Positions 1-7,675 of a DNA stretch of 43,561 nt are shown one piece after another (the first letter of the stretch is position 1; every line of letters begins with the position of its first letter). The notes under the pieces are model-generated. The model searched no databases. It saw only the letters and a list, made by a program, of their open reading frames with translations, and had not been told where the DNA came from. Position numbers and translations under genes: made by a program. Source of the DNA: Candidatus Woesearchaeota archaeon (lineage in GTDB: Archaea; Nanobdellota; Nanobdellia; Woesearchaeales; WJKR01); contig JAFGNA010000002.1 of NCBI GenBank assembly GCA_016927245.1, positions 1 through 43,561 of the forward strand. The letters run 5' to 3'.

Positions 1-2
1 CT

Positions 3-623
3 GGTGAGGTAGACGAAAGTGGTTGTGAGGTTTACCGTTGTCCTACGCATGAGGTTGTTTGTGTCATGCCTGTTTGTGATGATGGTGAAAGGCCATACTT
101 TACGGGTGAGTATGATGGAGCTGGATGCAAGATATTCAGATGTCACGAGTTCGTCTGCCCTGAAAATTGCGTTTGTACGGGAAATGTTATCACTTGTCCG
201 ACGACAGAAGAGAAACCTGTCACGGTTGGAATCGTCACGTCTGAAGGCCCGAGAAATATTTCTGTAGAGAAGATTGCCGAGGACGCCGTTTCGATAAGGG
301 AAGGATCAACTTCTGTCAGGACTTCAAACAGGTTAGTGATTGAAGAAGAACGGTTATTGATGGAAACTTCACAGGGTGACAAAGAAGTAAAGGTGATGCC
401 ATCAATTGCTTCAGAAACCGCGACGAGCCAATTGGGATTACAGGATTATGAGATAGAATTAAAGGATGTCGGAAAACCGGTTTATGAAATCACTGGAAAA
501 AAAGATGTGAGGATTATCGGTTTCATCAAAGCCAAGATGGTGGTAAAGAGCCAGATCAATGCGGAGACCGGAATCATAGAAGAAACTGAAAAACCTTGGT
601 GGAGCTTCTTAGCTAAAGAATAA
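3..623 (+). CDS. Cys-rich secreted-type protein, 5' end missing
   Basis: The reading frame is open from the left edge to the TAA at 621-623, so the N-terminus lies outside the window. The first methionine inside it, at 66, is probably internal because Cys-rich sequence continues upstream of it. The visible N-terminal third carries a repeated pattern of GEYD/GEVD followed by GC, a short spacer and another Cys, which looks like a tandem disulfide-rich repeat of the kind found in secreted archaeal proteins. The C-terminal part, from about residue 75 of the visible sequence, has no Cys and looks like a beta-rich domain. The codons are more A/T-rich than in the serpin gene next door. The stop lies 9 bases from the end of the convergent serpin gene. 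I do not recognise a family, and no function is assigned. Confidence 0.75.
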   Translation, partial: GEVDESGCEVYRCPTHEVVCVMPVCDDGERPYFTGEYDGAGCKIFRCHEFVCPENCVCTGNVITCPTTEEKPVTVGIVTSEGPRNISVEKIAEDAVSIREGSTSVRTSNRLVIEEERLLMETSQGDKEVKVMPSIASETATSQLGLQDYEIELKDVGKPVYEITGKKDVRIIGFIKAKMVVKSQINAETGIIEETEKPWWSFLAKE

Positions 624-632
624 TTTTTCTTC

Positions 633-2237
633 TTATCTCGGGTCGGCGACCTTCCCCATGAACAGGATGTTCCCCGTCTCCCGCTCCTGGATGAGGAAGA
701 GGAACGGGTGGTCCGCCCTGAACACGACGTAGCGAGGACGCATAGCCCCCGCTGCCATCGTGATCGTCGTCACCGCGGCAGCCTCGGTGCCCTCCTCGTA
801 GACGTCGATGTACGCATCATGCAAGACCTCCTCGATGTACAACAAGTCCGTCCCGTCCATCCCGGAGAAATCCGCGCCTGGCCACGTAAACGGCAGGCTC
901 ATACCCATGCGCCGCAAGTGGTCTGACAACGCGTAGGAGGTCTCGAACGTGAACTTGGGCAAGTAGACATAGACGGTCTCCGGCACGAGCCCTTCACGCC
1001 ACTCCTTGAGCTGCTCCTCAGTCAACAGCGACTCGAGCTGGGCCATATCGCAGAGCTGCGGCTCTGCCCTTTCAGGCCCGAACCACAGCTGCGTCTCTTG
1101 GTCCGGTGGCTCCGTCCTCGGGAGGAGGACGAGCATGGACACCTTGTCCCCTTGGTAGGGCAGCTCGAGCACCTGCACGCCATCAGCTTCGGTGTAGTTG
1201 AGCCTCACTTCGTCGTCCGTGAGCCGCATCATCGGGACCGCGACGCTCGAGCCCGAGGCGAGCGTGAAATCTTCCGGCGCCGTGTCCTTCTTGTCGAACT
1301 GGTGCTCCCACTTCCCCTTGAAGTAGATCGCGTTCGTCAGGACGGCGCGGCTGAGGTCATGGAACATGTCCGGGGAGACCACCTCCCTTATCTTGTGGTT
1401 CGTGTGCTTGGAGGCCCATCTATTGATATCAGCGCTCGCGCCGCCCGGATTGTTGACGAAGTCGAGATTCCTCACCTCGCCCAGGTAATACCGCTCGATA
1501 GTGTCCTTGTACGATGCCAGGAACGGATATCCATCCTGCAACCAGAGAGCATTGGCCATGCCGAGCTCGTACTTCCCTCTGGCCTTGTTCAGAGTGTTCA
1601 ACACCCTGGCATACGCGGACCGCCGCGTCGCGTCGTCCTCCGGGAACCCGAAGACGCCCCGTATCTCGCCAGCGGTGTCCCCACGAGCGCCCTCGTACAC
1701 CATCGCCACGGCAGTGGAGATGCTCCAAGGAGAGAAGAAAACGTTCTCGCCGGGCTCCTCGTTCAGCTGGGCGTAAAGGTCCATGGCGAACTCGTTGTTC
1801 GCCCGCACTACCTCGTTGATGCCCGCTGCCGTGGCCCTGCTGTCATCCGCCGCCGGGACGAAGACGTCACCCCACCCGAACGCGAAGAAGGCATAGGACA
1901 GGAGCCCGACCACGACGACGGCACCCAGTATGACGCTCCTCCTCGCGTCCCACCGCACCAAGGACGCCTTGTTCTTGACGAACCTAGCAAGCTTTACCAA
2001 CGCGCAGGCGAGGAGGTAGAGCCAAGCGACCTCCAAGAAGAAGCCGATGATACCCCCAATGATGCCTCCTGCGCTCATGAAGAGGGAGAGAGGGAATCCT
2101 AACACCAACGCGACGGGCACGAGCGAGTTCCGCAGGCCCACGGAGAGCAGCTTGAAGCCCAGGAGACCTGTCACCACGAGGAGCAGGACCGCTACCACGA
2201 CCTTCTTTCCGTCAGGCTTGAAAAACGCTCTTACCAT
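633..2237 (-). CDS. Membrane-anchored serpin (serine protease inhibitor)
   Basis: The last 390 or so residues form a full-length serpin, a suicide inhibitor that traps proteases through its reactive-centre loop. The hinge EEGTEAAA is near perfect and is followed by a loop ending in MAAGAMRP and by the strand FRADHPFLFLI. Aligned with antitrypsin, P1 falls on or next to Gly/Ala, which would suit an elastase- or subtilisin-like target; this assignment is uncertain by one or two residues. Unlike typical serpins of about 380 residues, the protein has an extra N-terminus of about 135 residues with four hydrophobic segments (about 12-32, 37-56, 58-86, 102-121), so the inhibitor is probably displayed outside the cell on the membrane. 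The ATG at 2237 is preferred over GTG at 2246 because the TATA box at 2263-2276 fits a leaderless start there. It is divergent from a Kazal-like lipoprotein gene. Confidence 0.93.
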   Translation of the reverse strand: MVRAFFKPDGKKVVVAVLLLVVTGLLGFKLLSVGLRNSLVPVALVLGFPLSLFMSAGGIIGGIIGFFLEVAWLYLLACALVKLARFVKNKASLVRWDARRSVILGAVVVVGLLSYAFFAFGWGDVFVPAADDSRATAAGINEVVRANNEFAMDLYAQLNEEPGENVFFSPWSISTAVAMVYEGARGDTAGEIRGVFGFPEDDATRRSAYARVLNTLNKARGKYELGMANALWLQDGYPFLASYKDTIERYYLGEVRNLDFVNNPGGASADINRWASKHTNHKIREVVSPDMFHDLSRAVLTNAIYFKGKWEHQFDKKDTAPEDFTLASGSSVAVPMMRLTDDEVRLNYTEADGVQVLELPYQGDKVSMLVLLPRTEPPDQETQLWFGPERAEPQLCDMAQLESLLTEEQLKEWREGLVPETVYVYLPKFTFETSYALSDHLRRMGMSLPFTWPGADFSGMDGTDLLYIEEVLHDAYIDVYEEGTEAAAVTTITMAAGAMRPRYVVFRADHPFLFLIQERETGNILFMGKVADPR

Positions 2238-2262
2238 GCCAACCACTTATCACTCCCCCAAT

Positions 2263-2276
2263 CATATATAAATATA
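2263..2276 (-). promoter_or_regulatory. TATA box of the serpin gene
   Basis: This A/T run lies about 26-39 bases before the serpin ATG at 2237, the usual archaeal distance for a leaderless mRNA. It is in the short divergent region shared with the lipoprotein gene. Confidence 0.6.
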
Positions 2277-2340
2277 TGGGGTGGCCAATGACTGCCCCTA
2301 GGGAGGTGATAACTGCAACCGCCTTCGCATCGAAAACAGC

Positions 2341-2350
2341 ATTTATATAT
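2341..2350 (+). promoter_or_regulatory. TATA box of the Kazal-like lipoprotein gene
   Basis: ATTTATATAT lies about 40-50 bases before the ATG at 2391, leaving a leader of roughly 15-20 bases. A Shine-Dalgarno-like GGGTGA at 2380-2385 precedes the ATG. Confidence 0.55.
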
Positions 2351-2390
2351 TTCCTTATCTTTAGCAGCAAAAACACAAGGGTGAATCGAC

Positions 2391-3215
2391 ATGAGAACCT
2401 TCATCATCGGATTATTGGTGGCGGCCGCCCTCCTGTTATTGGCGTGCGCCCAGGAAGAGAGCATCAACAGTTTCGAGGAATGCGTCGCCGCGGGCTACCC
2501 CATCATGGAATCCTATCCGCGACAGTGCAGCACCGGCCAGCAAACCTTCGCTGAGACCATAACAGGCAACGATACTGATCAGGAGCCCATCGGCGGCGAG
2601 CGCGACGAGCACAACTGCTTAGTGGCCGCCGGTTACTCCTATGACGAGGAGGTCGGCGCGTGCACCCGCTCCTGGGAGCTCGATGAGGAGCAACGGGCAG
2701 CGGCGAGGATCGCTGTCCAGAGCCTCAGCTCCGAAGGGTGGACTGTCACAGAAGTCCTCCTCGCAGACAACTGCGACGCGTGCTACACCGTCGAGCTCGA
2801 CCGCAACGGTGCGAGGAACACCCTCTCCCTAGCGGACGGCAAGGTCATCGACGCCAGCGGCGGCGACTGGGCGTGCACCATGGAATACCAGCCGGTATGC
2901 GGATTCGCCCAGGTGCAGTGCGTCACGGAGCCATGCCTGCCCGTACAGCAGACGTTCAGCAACCGGTGCGTGGCCGAAGCAGCGGGCGCGTTCAACATCA
3001 CGGACGGCGCGTGCGAGGACGCCGTGAACCCCGAGGGTGCTTGCTGGTCCTTCGACGGCACCTGGCTTCCTGAGTACCAGGAGTGCGAGGGCATGTCCGA
3101 GGAGCAGTGCGAGAACCTCGGCGGCACGTATGACGGCTGCGCCTCGGCGTGCAGGCACGACCCCGACGCGGAGATCTGCATCGAGGTGTGCGTCCCGGTG
3201 TGCGCGTTCTCCTGA
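2391..3215 (+). CDS. Cys-rich lipoprotein with Kazal-like domain
   Basis: The N-terminus is a lipoprotein signal peptide ending in a lipobox-like LLLACA, so the mature protein is probably lipid-anchored at Cys19 on the outer face of the membrane. After it comes a FEECVAAGYPIMESYP motif seen in many archaeal surface proteins. A domain without disulfide spacing follows at about residues 95-160. At about 160-205 there is a Kazal-like module (EYQPVCGF, TFSNRC, a terminal DGAC). A further Cys-rich tail ends the protein. Kazal domains are canonical-loop serine protease inhibitors, but the short loop here makes inhibitory activity an inference. The gene is divergent from the serpin, and the pairing of two inhibitor folds is notable. 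Its end lies 2 bases from the convergent flavodoxin gene. Confidence 0.8.
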   Translation: MRTFIIGLLVAAALLLLACAQEESINSFEECVAAGYPIMESYPRQCSTGQQTFAETITGNDTDQEPIGGERDEHNCLVAAGYSYDEEVGACTRSWELDEEQRAAARIAVQSLSSEGWTVTEVLLADNCDACYTVELDRNGARNTLSLADGKVIDASGGDWACTMEYQPVCGFAQVQCVTEPCLPVQQTFSNRCVAEAAGAFNITDGACEDAVNPEGACWSFDGTWLPEYQECEGMSEEQCENLGGTYDGCASACRHDPDAEICIEVCVPVCAFS

Positions 3216-3217
3216 TA

Positions 3218-3679
3218 CTATCTTTGTTTTTTCTTTTTCTTGATAGCGTCGCAGAACTCCTTGACGGCTCGATTGTCATCGAGGTTCTTCTGCCGGAGGC
3301 CGAGCGTCGCCAAGGGCTTCTCGCTCAATGATTCCATGTCCTTGAACGTCCTGCCAGGCTTGCCGCCGTACGTGCAGAAGAACGCGACCTTTCTCAGCCG
3401 GTGCTCGGCCAGGTACGTCCTCGCCGCGGGCGCCAGGGTGGCCGCCCAGACAGGGGTGCCGATGATGACGAGGTCGTAGTCTTCCGGCCGCTTCTTCGTC
3501 GTGATGATGGTGAGCCGCTTGCGGAGCGCGTCCCTGCCGCCACGGAGCCACCCGATGAGCCCTTTCCTCGGCGTCCGGTCAATGATGTCATCGGCGTCCG
3601 CTCCCAACCGCTTCGCGATGGCCCGGCCGACCTTTTGCGTGTTGCCCGTCCGAGAATAGTAAGCGACGAGGGCCTTCAT
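3218..3679 (-). CDS. Flavodoxin-like FMN protein
   Basis: This is a 153-residue flavodoxin fold. The N-terminal strand is followed by the phosphate-binding loop SRTGNTQ (about residues 9-15), and IIGTPVWAATLAP and CTYGGKPG mark the flavin-contacting loops. Proteins of this kind bind FMN and carry electrons or act as small quinone or flavin reductases; the partner is not visible here. The C-terminus is a run of lysines (KKKKKQR) that overlaps the T-rich end signal of the convergent lipoprotein gene. The ATG at 3679 sits about 25 bases after a TATA box, so the mRNA is probably leaderless and monocistronic. Confidence 0.88.
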   Translation of the reverse strand: MKALVAYYSRTGNTQKVGRAIAKRLGADADDIIDRTPRKGLIGWLRGGRDALRKRLTIITTKKRPEDYDLVIIGTPVWAATLAPAARTYLAEHRLRKVAFFCTYGGKPGRTFKDMESLSEKPLATLGLRQKNLDDNRAVKEFCDAIKKKKKQR

Positions 3680-3702
3680 AGGGGTTGCTCGGGCGGGGAG
3701 AC

Positions 3703-3710
3703 TATTTAAT
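3703..3710 (-). promoter_or_regulatory. TATA box of the flavodoxin gene
   Basis: On the minus strand this reads ATTAAATA, about 25-30 bases before the ATG at 3679. Confidence 0.5.
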
Positions 3711-3764
3711 GGTTCCTCTTCCTGGGGAGTGGCTCTTCAGTCGGCGCCATGCGCGTCCTGGGCG

Positions 3765-4382
3765 TCACCGCTTCCTCGCGAGAACCCACAAGTGCCTCTC
3801 CTCACGGTAATCCTCCGCCACTAACAAAGGGTCGAAGCCAGCCTCCTCGACCAGCGCCTTGTTCTTCTCCGCGTCGTACGAGCTCCAGGCCATGGGCGCG
3901 CCGGCGAAATCCTCGCTCACCTCGCACGCCATGTCGTCAGCGCCGAGGGTGAGGAGGATGTGCCCTCCCTCTCTTAGCAAGGAAGCGACGTGTTCCAGCA
4001 ATCGCTCGTGCTCTTCTCTCGGGATGTGGAAGATGGCGTAGAACGAGACGACCGCGTCGAACCGTCCCTTGACGTCCTCGCTGAAGAAGTCGCCTACCAG
4101 GAACGTCCCGGACGGCACGTTCCTCCGTGCGCGCTCGACGTGCTTCGCCGAGATGTCGACGCCGGTGACGGAGAATCCCTTCTCGCTGAAGTACCGGTCA
4201 TAAGGAAGGCCGACGCCGCAACCGAGGTCGAGCAGCTTTCCTTGCCCCCCGACACGGGCGGCCAGCTCGTCGCACAGGCACCGCTCGAAAGGGTCGAGGG
4301 AGGCGTTCCCCCTCGCGTACGCCTCCTCGTATCTCCCCTCATCATACCCTTTTCTGACCAACCCTCGCATGCGTTCCTGCAC
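3765..4382 (-). CDS. Class I SAM-dependent methyltransferase
   Basis: Motif I of the Rossmann-type methyltransferases is clear (LLDLGCGVGLPYD, about residues 51-63), followed by the acidic motif II (VTGVDIS) and FDAVVSFYAIFH at the motif IV position. At about 205 residues it is a single-domain enzyme of the Methyltransf_11/25 type. The substrate cannot be read from the sequence. The reading frame starts with GTG at 4382, which fits a leaderless start about 24 bases after the TATA box at 4406-4413; the ATG at 4370 is the alternative. A small inverted repeat lies immediately upstream of the TATA box. It follows the metallophosphoesterase gene in the same direction but appears to have its own promoter. 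Confidence 0.85.
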   Translation of the reverse strand: MQERMRGLVRKGYDEGRYEEAYARGNASLDPFERCLCDELAARVGGQGKLLDLGCGVGLPYDRYFSEKGFSVTGVDISAKHVERARRNVPSGTFLVGDFFSEDVKGRFDAVVSFYAIFHIPREEHERLLEHVASLLREGGHILLTLGADDMACEVSEDFAGAPMAWSSYDAEKNKALVEEAGFDPLLVAEDYREERHLWVLARKR

Positions 4383-4405
4383 GCACTGACAGCCTTCTCA
4401 CTGAC

Positions 4406-4413
4406 TATAATAA
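4406..4413 (-). promoter_or_regulatory. TATA box of the methyltransferase gene
   Basis: The minus strand reads TTATTATAG-like sequence 24-31 bases before the GTG start at 4382. Confidence 0.45.
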
Positions 4414-4421
4414 TGTTTTGG

Positions 4422-4440
4422 AATCTCCTGTTGGAGAATC
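4422..4440. repeat. Short inverted repeat TCTCC-TGTT-GGAGA
   Basis: A five-base-pair palindrome with a four-base loop, extended by two pairs beyond a mismatch, lies between the metallophosphoesterase stop and the methyltransferase TATA box. It could be an operator for the methyltransferase or an mRNA 3' hairpin. No poly-T tract follows it. Confidence 0.4.
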
Positions 4441-4451
4441 ATTATTCCTTA

Positions 4452-5045
4452 TCAGCCGATCGTGATGATCCTGCCTAGCGGTCCGAGGTTGTAACAAGCG
4501 GTGTTCCCTATCTCGTCCTCTGCGCCTTCCGCCTCGTGGATGTGGCCTGACACGGCGTACAGGGGTTTGAGTAGCTTGATGGCTTGGTTCACGCTCCTGT
4601 TCCCGACGTGCTTGCCGTGGATGCGGTCCAGCTTCGTCCCGTCTGGCGGTGCGTGCGTGACGAGCACGGTGGGTAGGGCTGCGTGCGCGCTCTTCGCCCA
4701 TTCCTTCACCTGCTCCTCCAACCCCTTGTCGTGGCTGCCGAACCCGCCGCCGCCCCAGAGCAGGAGCCGCACGCCTTTTTGCACGACCTCCTCGCCGTGC
4801 ACGAACGAGAGCCGGCGATACCGCTTGCACGCCTCCCTGAGCGTCCTTGCCTCCTCGTGGTTGCCATGGATGAGGAGCACGGGCTTCCGCCACTTGCTGA
4901 ATTCGTTGAGCGTCTTGTCCAGGTCGAACTCGAACACAGTGGGGTCTCCTGCGCACACGATGAGATCAGCGTTTCTCGCCCGCTCACCCATCTGAGGCAG
5001 GAGCTCGTAGCGGTTGTGGAAGTCCGAGAAGCAGTAGATGTTCAT
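4452..5045 (-). CDS. Calcineurin-like metallophosphoesterase
   Basis: All motifs of the two-metal phosphoesterase fold are present: SDFH with Asp8 and His10, AGDP with Asp34, HGNHEE with Asn62 and His63, VTHAPPDG with a metal-binding His, and SGHIHEA near the C-terminus. The 197-residue length matches the small single-domain YfcE/MJ0936-like phosphodiesterase group; the substrate is unknown. Its ATG overlaps the stop of the M49 peptidase gene by four bases (ATGA), so the two are translationally coupled and share the operon led by the double-Lrp regulator. Confidence 0.92.
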   Translation of the reverse strand: MNIYCFSDFHNRYELLPQMGERARNADLIVCAGDPTVFEFDLDKTLNEFSKWRKPVLLIHGNHEEARTLREACKRYRRLSFVHGEEVVQKGVRLLLWGGGGFGSHDKGLEEQVKEWAKSAHAALPTVLVTHAPPDGTKLDRIHGKHVGNRSVNQAIKLLKPLYAVSGHIHEAEGAEDEIGNTACYNLGPLGRIITIG

Positions 5046-6574
5046 TTTCCGAGCGGGGTTATTGGCTTGATATCGATGGGGATGTCGCTCATGCCGTCGA
5101 GGACCTCCTTGACGTGCCCTGGCATGATGTTATACTTCTTGAGCAGCGCCTCAGCACCGGCCCGGTCGCCCTCGTCCTCGATGAGGAGTAGTCGCTTGAC
5201 GAGCAGGAGCAATGATTCCTTGGCTTGATCGCGGTCGATCACTAATCTTCTTCCTTCCAGCCTGGCCGCTCCTTGCTCTTCGAGCCAATTGTACGCGAGC
5301 ATGTTCGCGCCGGCGTGCGCCTCGCCTAGCCCGAAGCGGATGCTGCGGAAGATTCCCGCGACGTACGTGACCAGGACTTCCTCGGCCATCCTTTTCTCCA
5401 GGACGCCGCTCTCGGCGAGGACGGATGCGTTGTGGACGCCCAAGAGGTCGGCCTTTGCCTCTTCGATGAACGGATAGCTTTCTTTGAGCTCCTTGTTCAC
5501 CGTGGTCTCCCGGCCGTCCTTCTTGATGATGCCTGGGCCGATGCCGTGGCTGATCTCGTGCAGGAGGATGTGGAGGAAGTACGCGCCGAACGAGCAATGC
5601 TTCCTGGTCTCGTCGTCGAGGAGCCGTTGGGTGATGGGTTGCCAGCACGTGGCGAACTTCGCCTCGGCTACGTTCTTGAGCAGGACCTTCTTGCTCCCTT
5701 TCTCTTGGCGCACGCGCTCGTCGTTGGGCAGGTTGAACGCGGTGAAGTGGATGCCTGCACGGCCGTCCCCTGCGCTGTGCAGGAGGTTGACGATCCTGAT
5801 AGGCGCTCGCCGCCCGCTACGGTTCGCTCGGTGCTCGTCAGGCAGCGGCAGTCGTTCTTCCAGGAGCTGCACGTGCTCTTCGAGGTGGCGTAGCTCGGCC
5901 GTTGCCTCTTCGTCCACGAGGCCGATGAAGGATTCGTATGCTGCCTTGATGCCGTTGAGCCGGTCCTCGTACACCTCGTACGGACCGATGGTGACCTCTA
6001 ATGAGGAGTCGAGGTCCAGCCAGGCCACGTCGCTCTCGTAGTAGTCGTCCGTGAGGAGCGCTTGTGCGCGCAGTTCGAGGAAGCGCCGCAGCGACTCGTT
6101 GTCCGCGTGTTTTGCCGCTTGCTGGAGGTGCTCTGCCGCCTTCGCGAGGAGGTCTGCGTAGTGGTCGTGGTAGGGAATCGCGATGAGCCTGTCTTCTTTT
6201 CGCCTGATGATGGTGTAGTGGTTGGTGAAGGATTCGCGGTCTTCGGGGTGTCGTCGGAGCCAGCAGTCCCATTCTTGCTTGGTGAGGTCGTCGGGGTAGA
6301 ACGCGGCTCCTTTCGGCTTCTCATGCCCGGTGATGAACGGCTTGTCGTGCTCGGTGCGGTCGAACGGGCCGTAGTGCGTGCGGAATCGCTCTAGTGATGC
6401 GTGGTCGCCCTTCTCTTTGAGGCTTGCGAGCACCGCTTCGTTCTTGCTGTACGCCTGTCGGAGGAAGAGCTGTCCCATGATGTCAGATGCGGCGGTGAGG
6501 TGGCGGAGGAGCTCGCGGTCCAGTCGCTCCGTGCCTGCCGGGGCGGTGAGTCTTGTGGGTTGCAGTCGTTCCAT
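5042..6574 (-). CDS. M49 family metallopeptidase (DPP III-like)
   Basis: The zinc site is HEISH at residues 339-343 together with EEAKAD at 371-376, whose second Glu would be the third ligand. The surrounding GIGP and VNKELKE match the DPP III-like branch best known from Nudix-fused plant and bacterial proteins, where the zinc motif is HEXXH, not the HEXXGH of classic DPP III. At 510 residues it is a complete catalytic unit without a Nudix domain. Family members remove dipeptides from peptide N-termini, so a cytosolic role in peptide turnover is likely. The ATG at 6574 is chosen because the upstream 169 codons of open frame lie inside the Lrp gene and look like out-of-frame Arg/His-rich sequence. 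It lies 26 bases after the Lrp gene and overlaps the phosphoesterase gene. Confidence 0.9.
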   Translation of the reverse strand: MERLQPTRLTAPAGTERLDRELLRHLTAASDIMGQLFLRQAYSKNEAVLASLKEKGDHASLERFRTHYGPFDRTEHDKPFITGHEKPKGAAFYPDDLTKQEWDCWLRRHPEDRESFTNHYTIIRRKEDRLIAIPYHDHYADLLAKAAEHLQQAAKHADNESLRRFLELRAQALLTDDYYESDVAWLDLDSSLEVTIGPYEVYEDRLNGIKAAYESFIGLVDEEATAELRHLEEHVQLLEERLPLPDEHRANRSGRRAPIRIVNLLHSAGDGRAGIHFTAFNLPNDERVRQEKGSKKVLLKNVAEAKFATCWQPITQRLLDDETRKHCSFGAYFLHILLHEISHGIGPGIIKKDGRETTVNKELKESYPFIEEAKADLLGVHNASVLAESGVLEKRMAEEVLVTYVAGIFRSIRFGLGEAHAGANMLAYNWLEEQGAARLEGRRLVIDRDQAKESLLLLVKRLLLIEDEGDRAGAEALLKKYNIMPGHVKEVLDGMSDIPIDIKPITPLGK

Positions 6575-6600
6575 GGTCGCTCGTCCTCTCGTTCGTTCTT

Positions 6601-7566
6601 TTAAGCTTTCCCGTTCTCGTTGCGCGGGACGAAGTCGTACTTGGTGATGGCGTCCGATATGAGTGTGCGGTAGTTCTTGACCGTGAATGCTTTCCTGAGG
6701 TCGTTGATGACGTGCCGTTCCTTGCCCATTCTTTCTGTGGTGATGAAGAGGTCGTACGGGCCTATGATCTTGGTCACTGTGATGATGTTCTTGTGTTGCT
6801 TGCAGAACTCTAGGAATCTGTACTCTTCCACCTCGTCCTCGAAGGAGAGGGTGATGAAGATGTGCTCTCGGGTGATTTCTAGCTTCTCGTGGTCGAGGTA
6901 TGCGGTGTAGCCTCTGATGATCTTCTTCCGCTCGAGCCATTTCTTGGTGGCGGTCACGGTCTTCGCGTCGATCTTGGTCTTCTTCGCGATGCTGGTCATG
7001 GCTGCTCGGGGGTCGTTGATGAGTGCTTGGAGCACTGCTCGCTGCTTGTCGTTCATGGCGATGATGTCCCGGTCCCCGCACGTGATGGTTTCCTTGATGT
7101 CGAAGTGCCGCTTGTGCAGGTAGTTCTTGGTGTAGTGGTGCTTTACGATGACGACGTGCGCTTCCGCTACGCCCATGGCGTCCTTGAACGAGTACAGGAA
7201 TGACTTGTACTGCTTGTTGAAGTAGGAGAGGTTCGGGACGCAGTACTCTACCATGAGGTCTGCTCCTTGGCTGACTTCCTCTACGCGGACGACGTCAGGG
7301 TCTTGTTTCAGCGCTCGCTTGACCGCCGCGGTTTTCTGGTGGTCGAAGTCGTGGTAGTGGAGGAGGAGCAGCGCGTTGACTAGCCCGTGCTTCGCTGGGT
7401 CCGCGATGGTTTGGTAGTTCAGGATGGTCTTGTCCTTCTCTAGCTTCTGGAGGGTGTAGCTCGCTGTCTGCTGGCTTATATCGAGGAGTCGGGCGAGTTG
7501 CTTGGTCGTGATGCGGCTGTCGTTCAGGAGGTGGAACAAGAATCTACGCAATTTATTGGGGTCCAT
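6601..7566 (-). CDS. Double Lrp/AsnC-type transcriptional regulator
   Basis: The 321-residue protein is two Lrp-like units in one chain. The first has a helix-turn-helix at about residues 5-52 (TTKQLARLLDISQQTASYTL) and a RAM-like ligand domain to about 155. The second has a helix-turn-helix at about 172-218 and another RAM-like half to the end. Single Lrp proteins are about 150 residues, so this looks like a fused pseudo-dimer. It is the first gene of an operon with the M49 peptidase and the phosphoesterase, which suggests it senses amino acids or peptides and controls their turnover; that is inference. The ATG at 7566 is about 21-30 bases after a TATA box. Confidence 0.85.
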   Translation of the reverse strand: MDPNKLRRFLFHLLNDSRITTKQLARLLDISQQTASYTLQKLEKDKTILNYQTIADPAKHGLVNALLLLHYHDFDHQKTAAVKRALKQDPDVVRVEEVSQGADLMVEYCVPNLSYFNKQYKSFLYSFKDAMGVAEAHVVIVKHHYTKNYLHKRHFDIKETITCGDRDIIAMNDKQRAVLQALINDPRAAMTSIAKKTKIDAKTVTATKKWLERKKIIRGYTAYLDHEKLEITREHIFITLSFEDEVEEYRFLEFCKQHKNIITVTKIIGPYDLFITTERMGKERHVINDLRKAFTVKNYRTLISDAITKYDFVPRNENGKA

Positions 7567-7586
7567 GTTGGTACATATACATTGAT

Positions 7587-7596
7587 TATTTAAATA
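7587..7596 (-). promoter_or_regulatory. TATA box of the double-Lrp/M49 operon
   Basis: The palindromic TATTTAAATA lies 21-30 bases before the ATG at 7566. Confidence 0.6.
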
Positions 7597-7631
7597 GTTT
7601 TCTTTTGTTACTCTTTTCTTCTGGACCGGTG

Positions 7632-7638
7632 TTTATAA
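7632..7638 (+). promoter_or_regulatory. TATA box of the thiol-ligase cassette
   Basis: TTTATAA is followed about 25 bases later by the expected transcript start. GGTGA at 7666-7670 then serves as a ribosome-binding site for the ATG at 7676. Confidence 0.5.
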
Positions 7639-7675
7639 CTGAACGGCTCGCTATAATCAGGGTTCGGTGAAGCGC

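Noticed and set aside
1098-2102. 334-codon plus-strand frame opposite the serpin
   Set aside because: The serpin hinge and core motifs on the minus strand are unmistakable.
6575-7081. N-terminal extension of the M49 peptidase by 169 residues
   Set aside because: The extension lies within the Lrp gene in another frame and is Arg/His-rich. The ATG at 6574 follows the Lrp stop and begins normal protein sequence.
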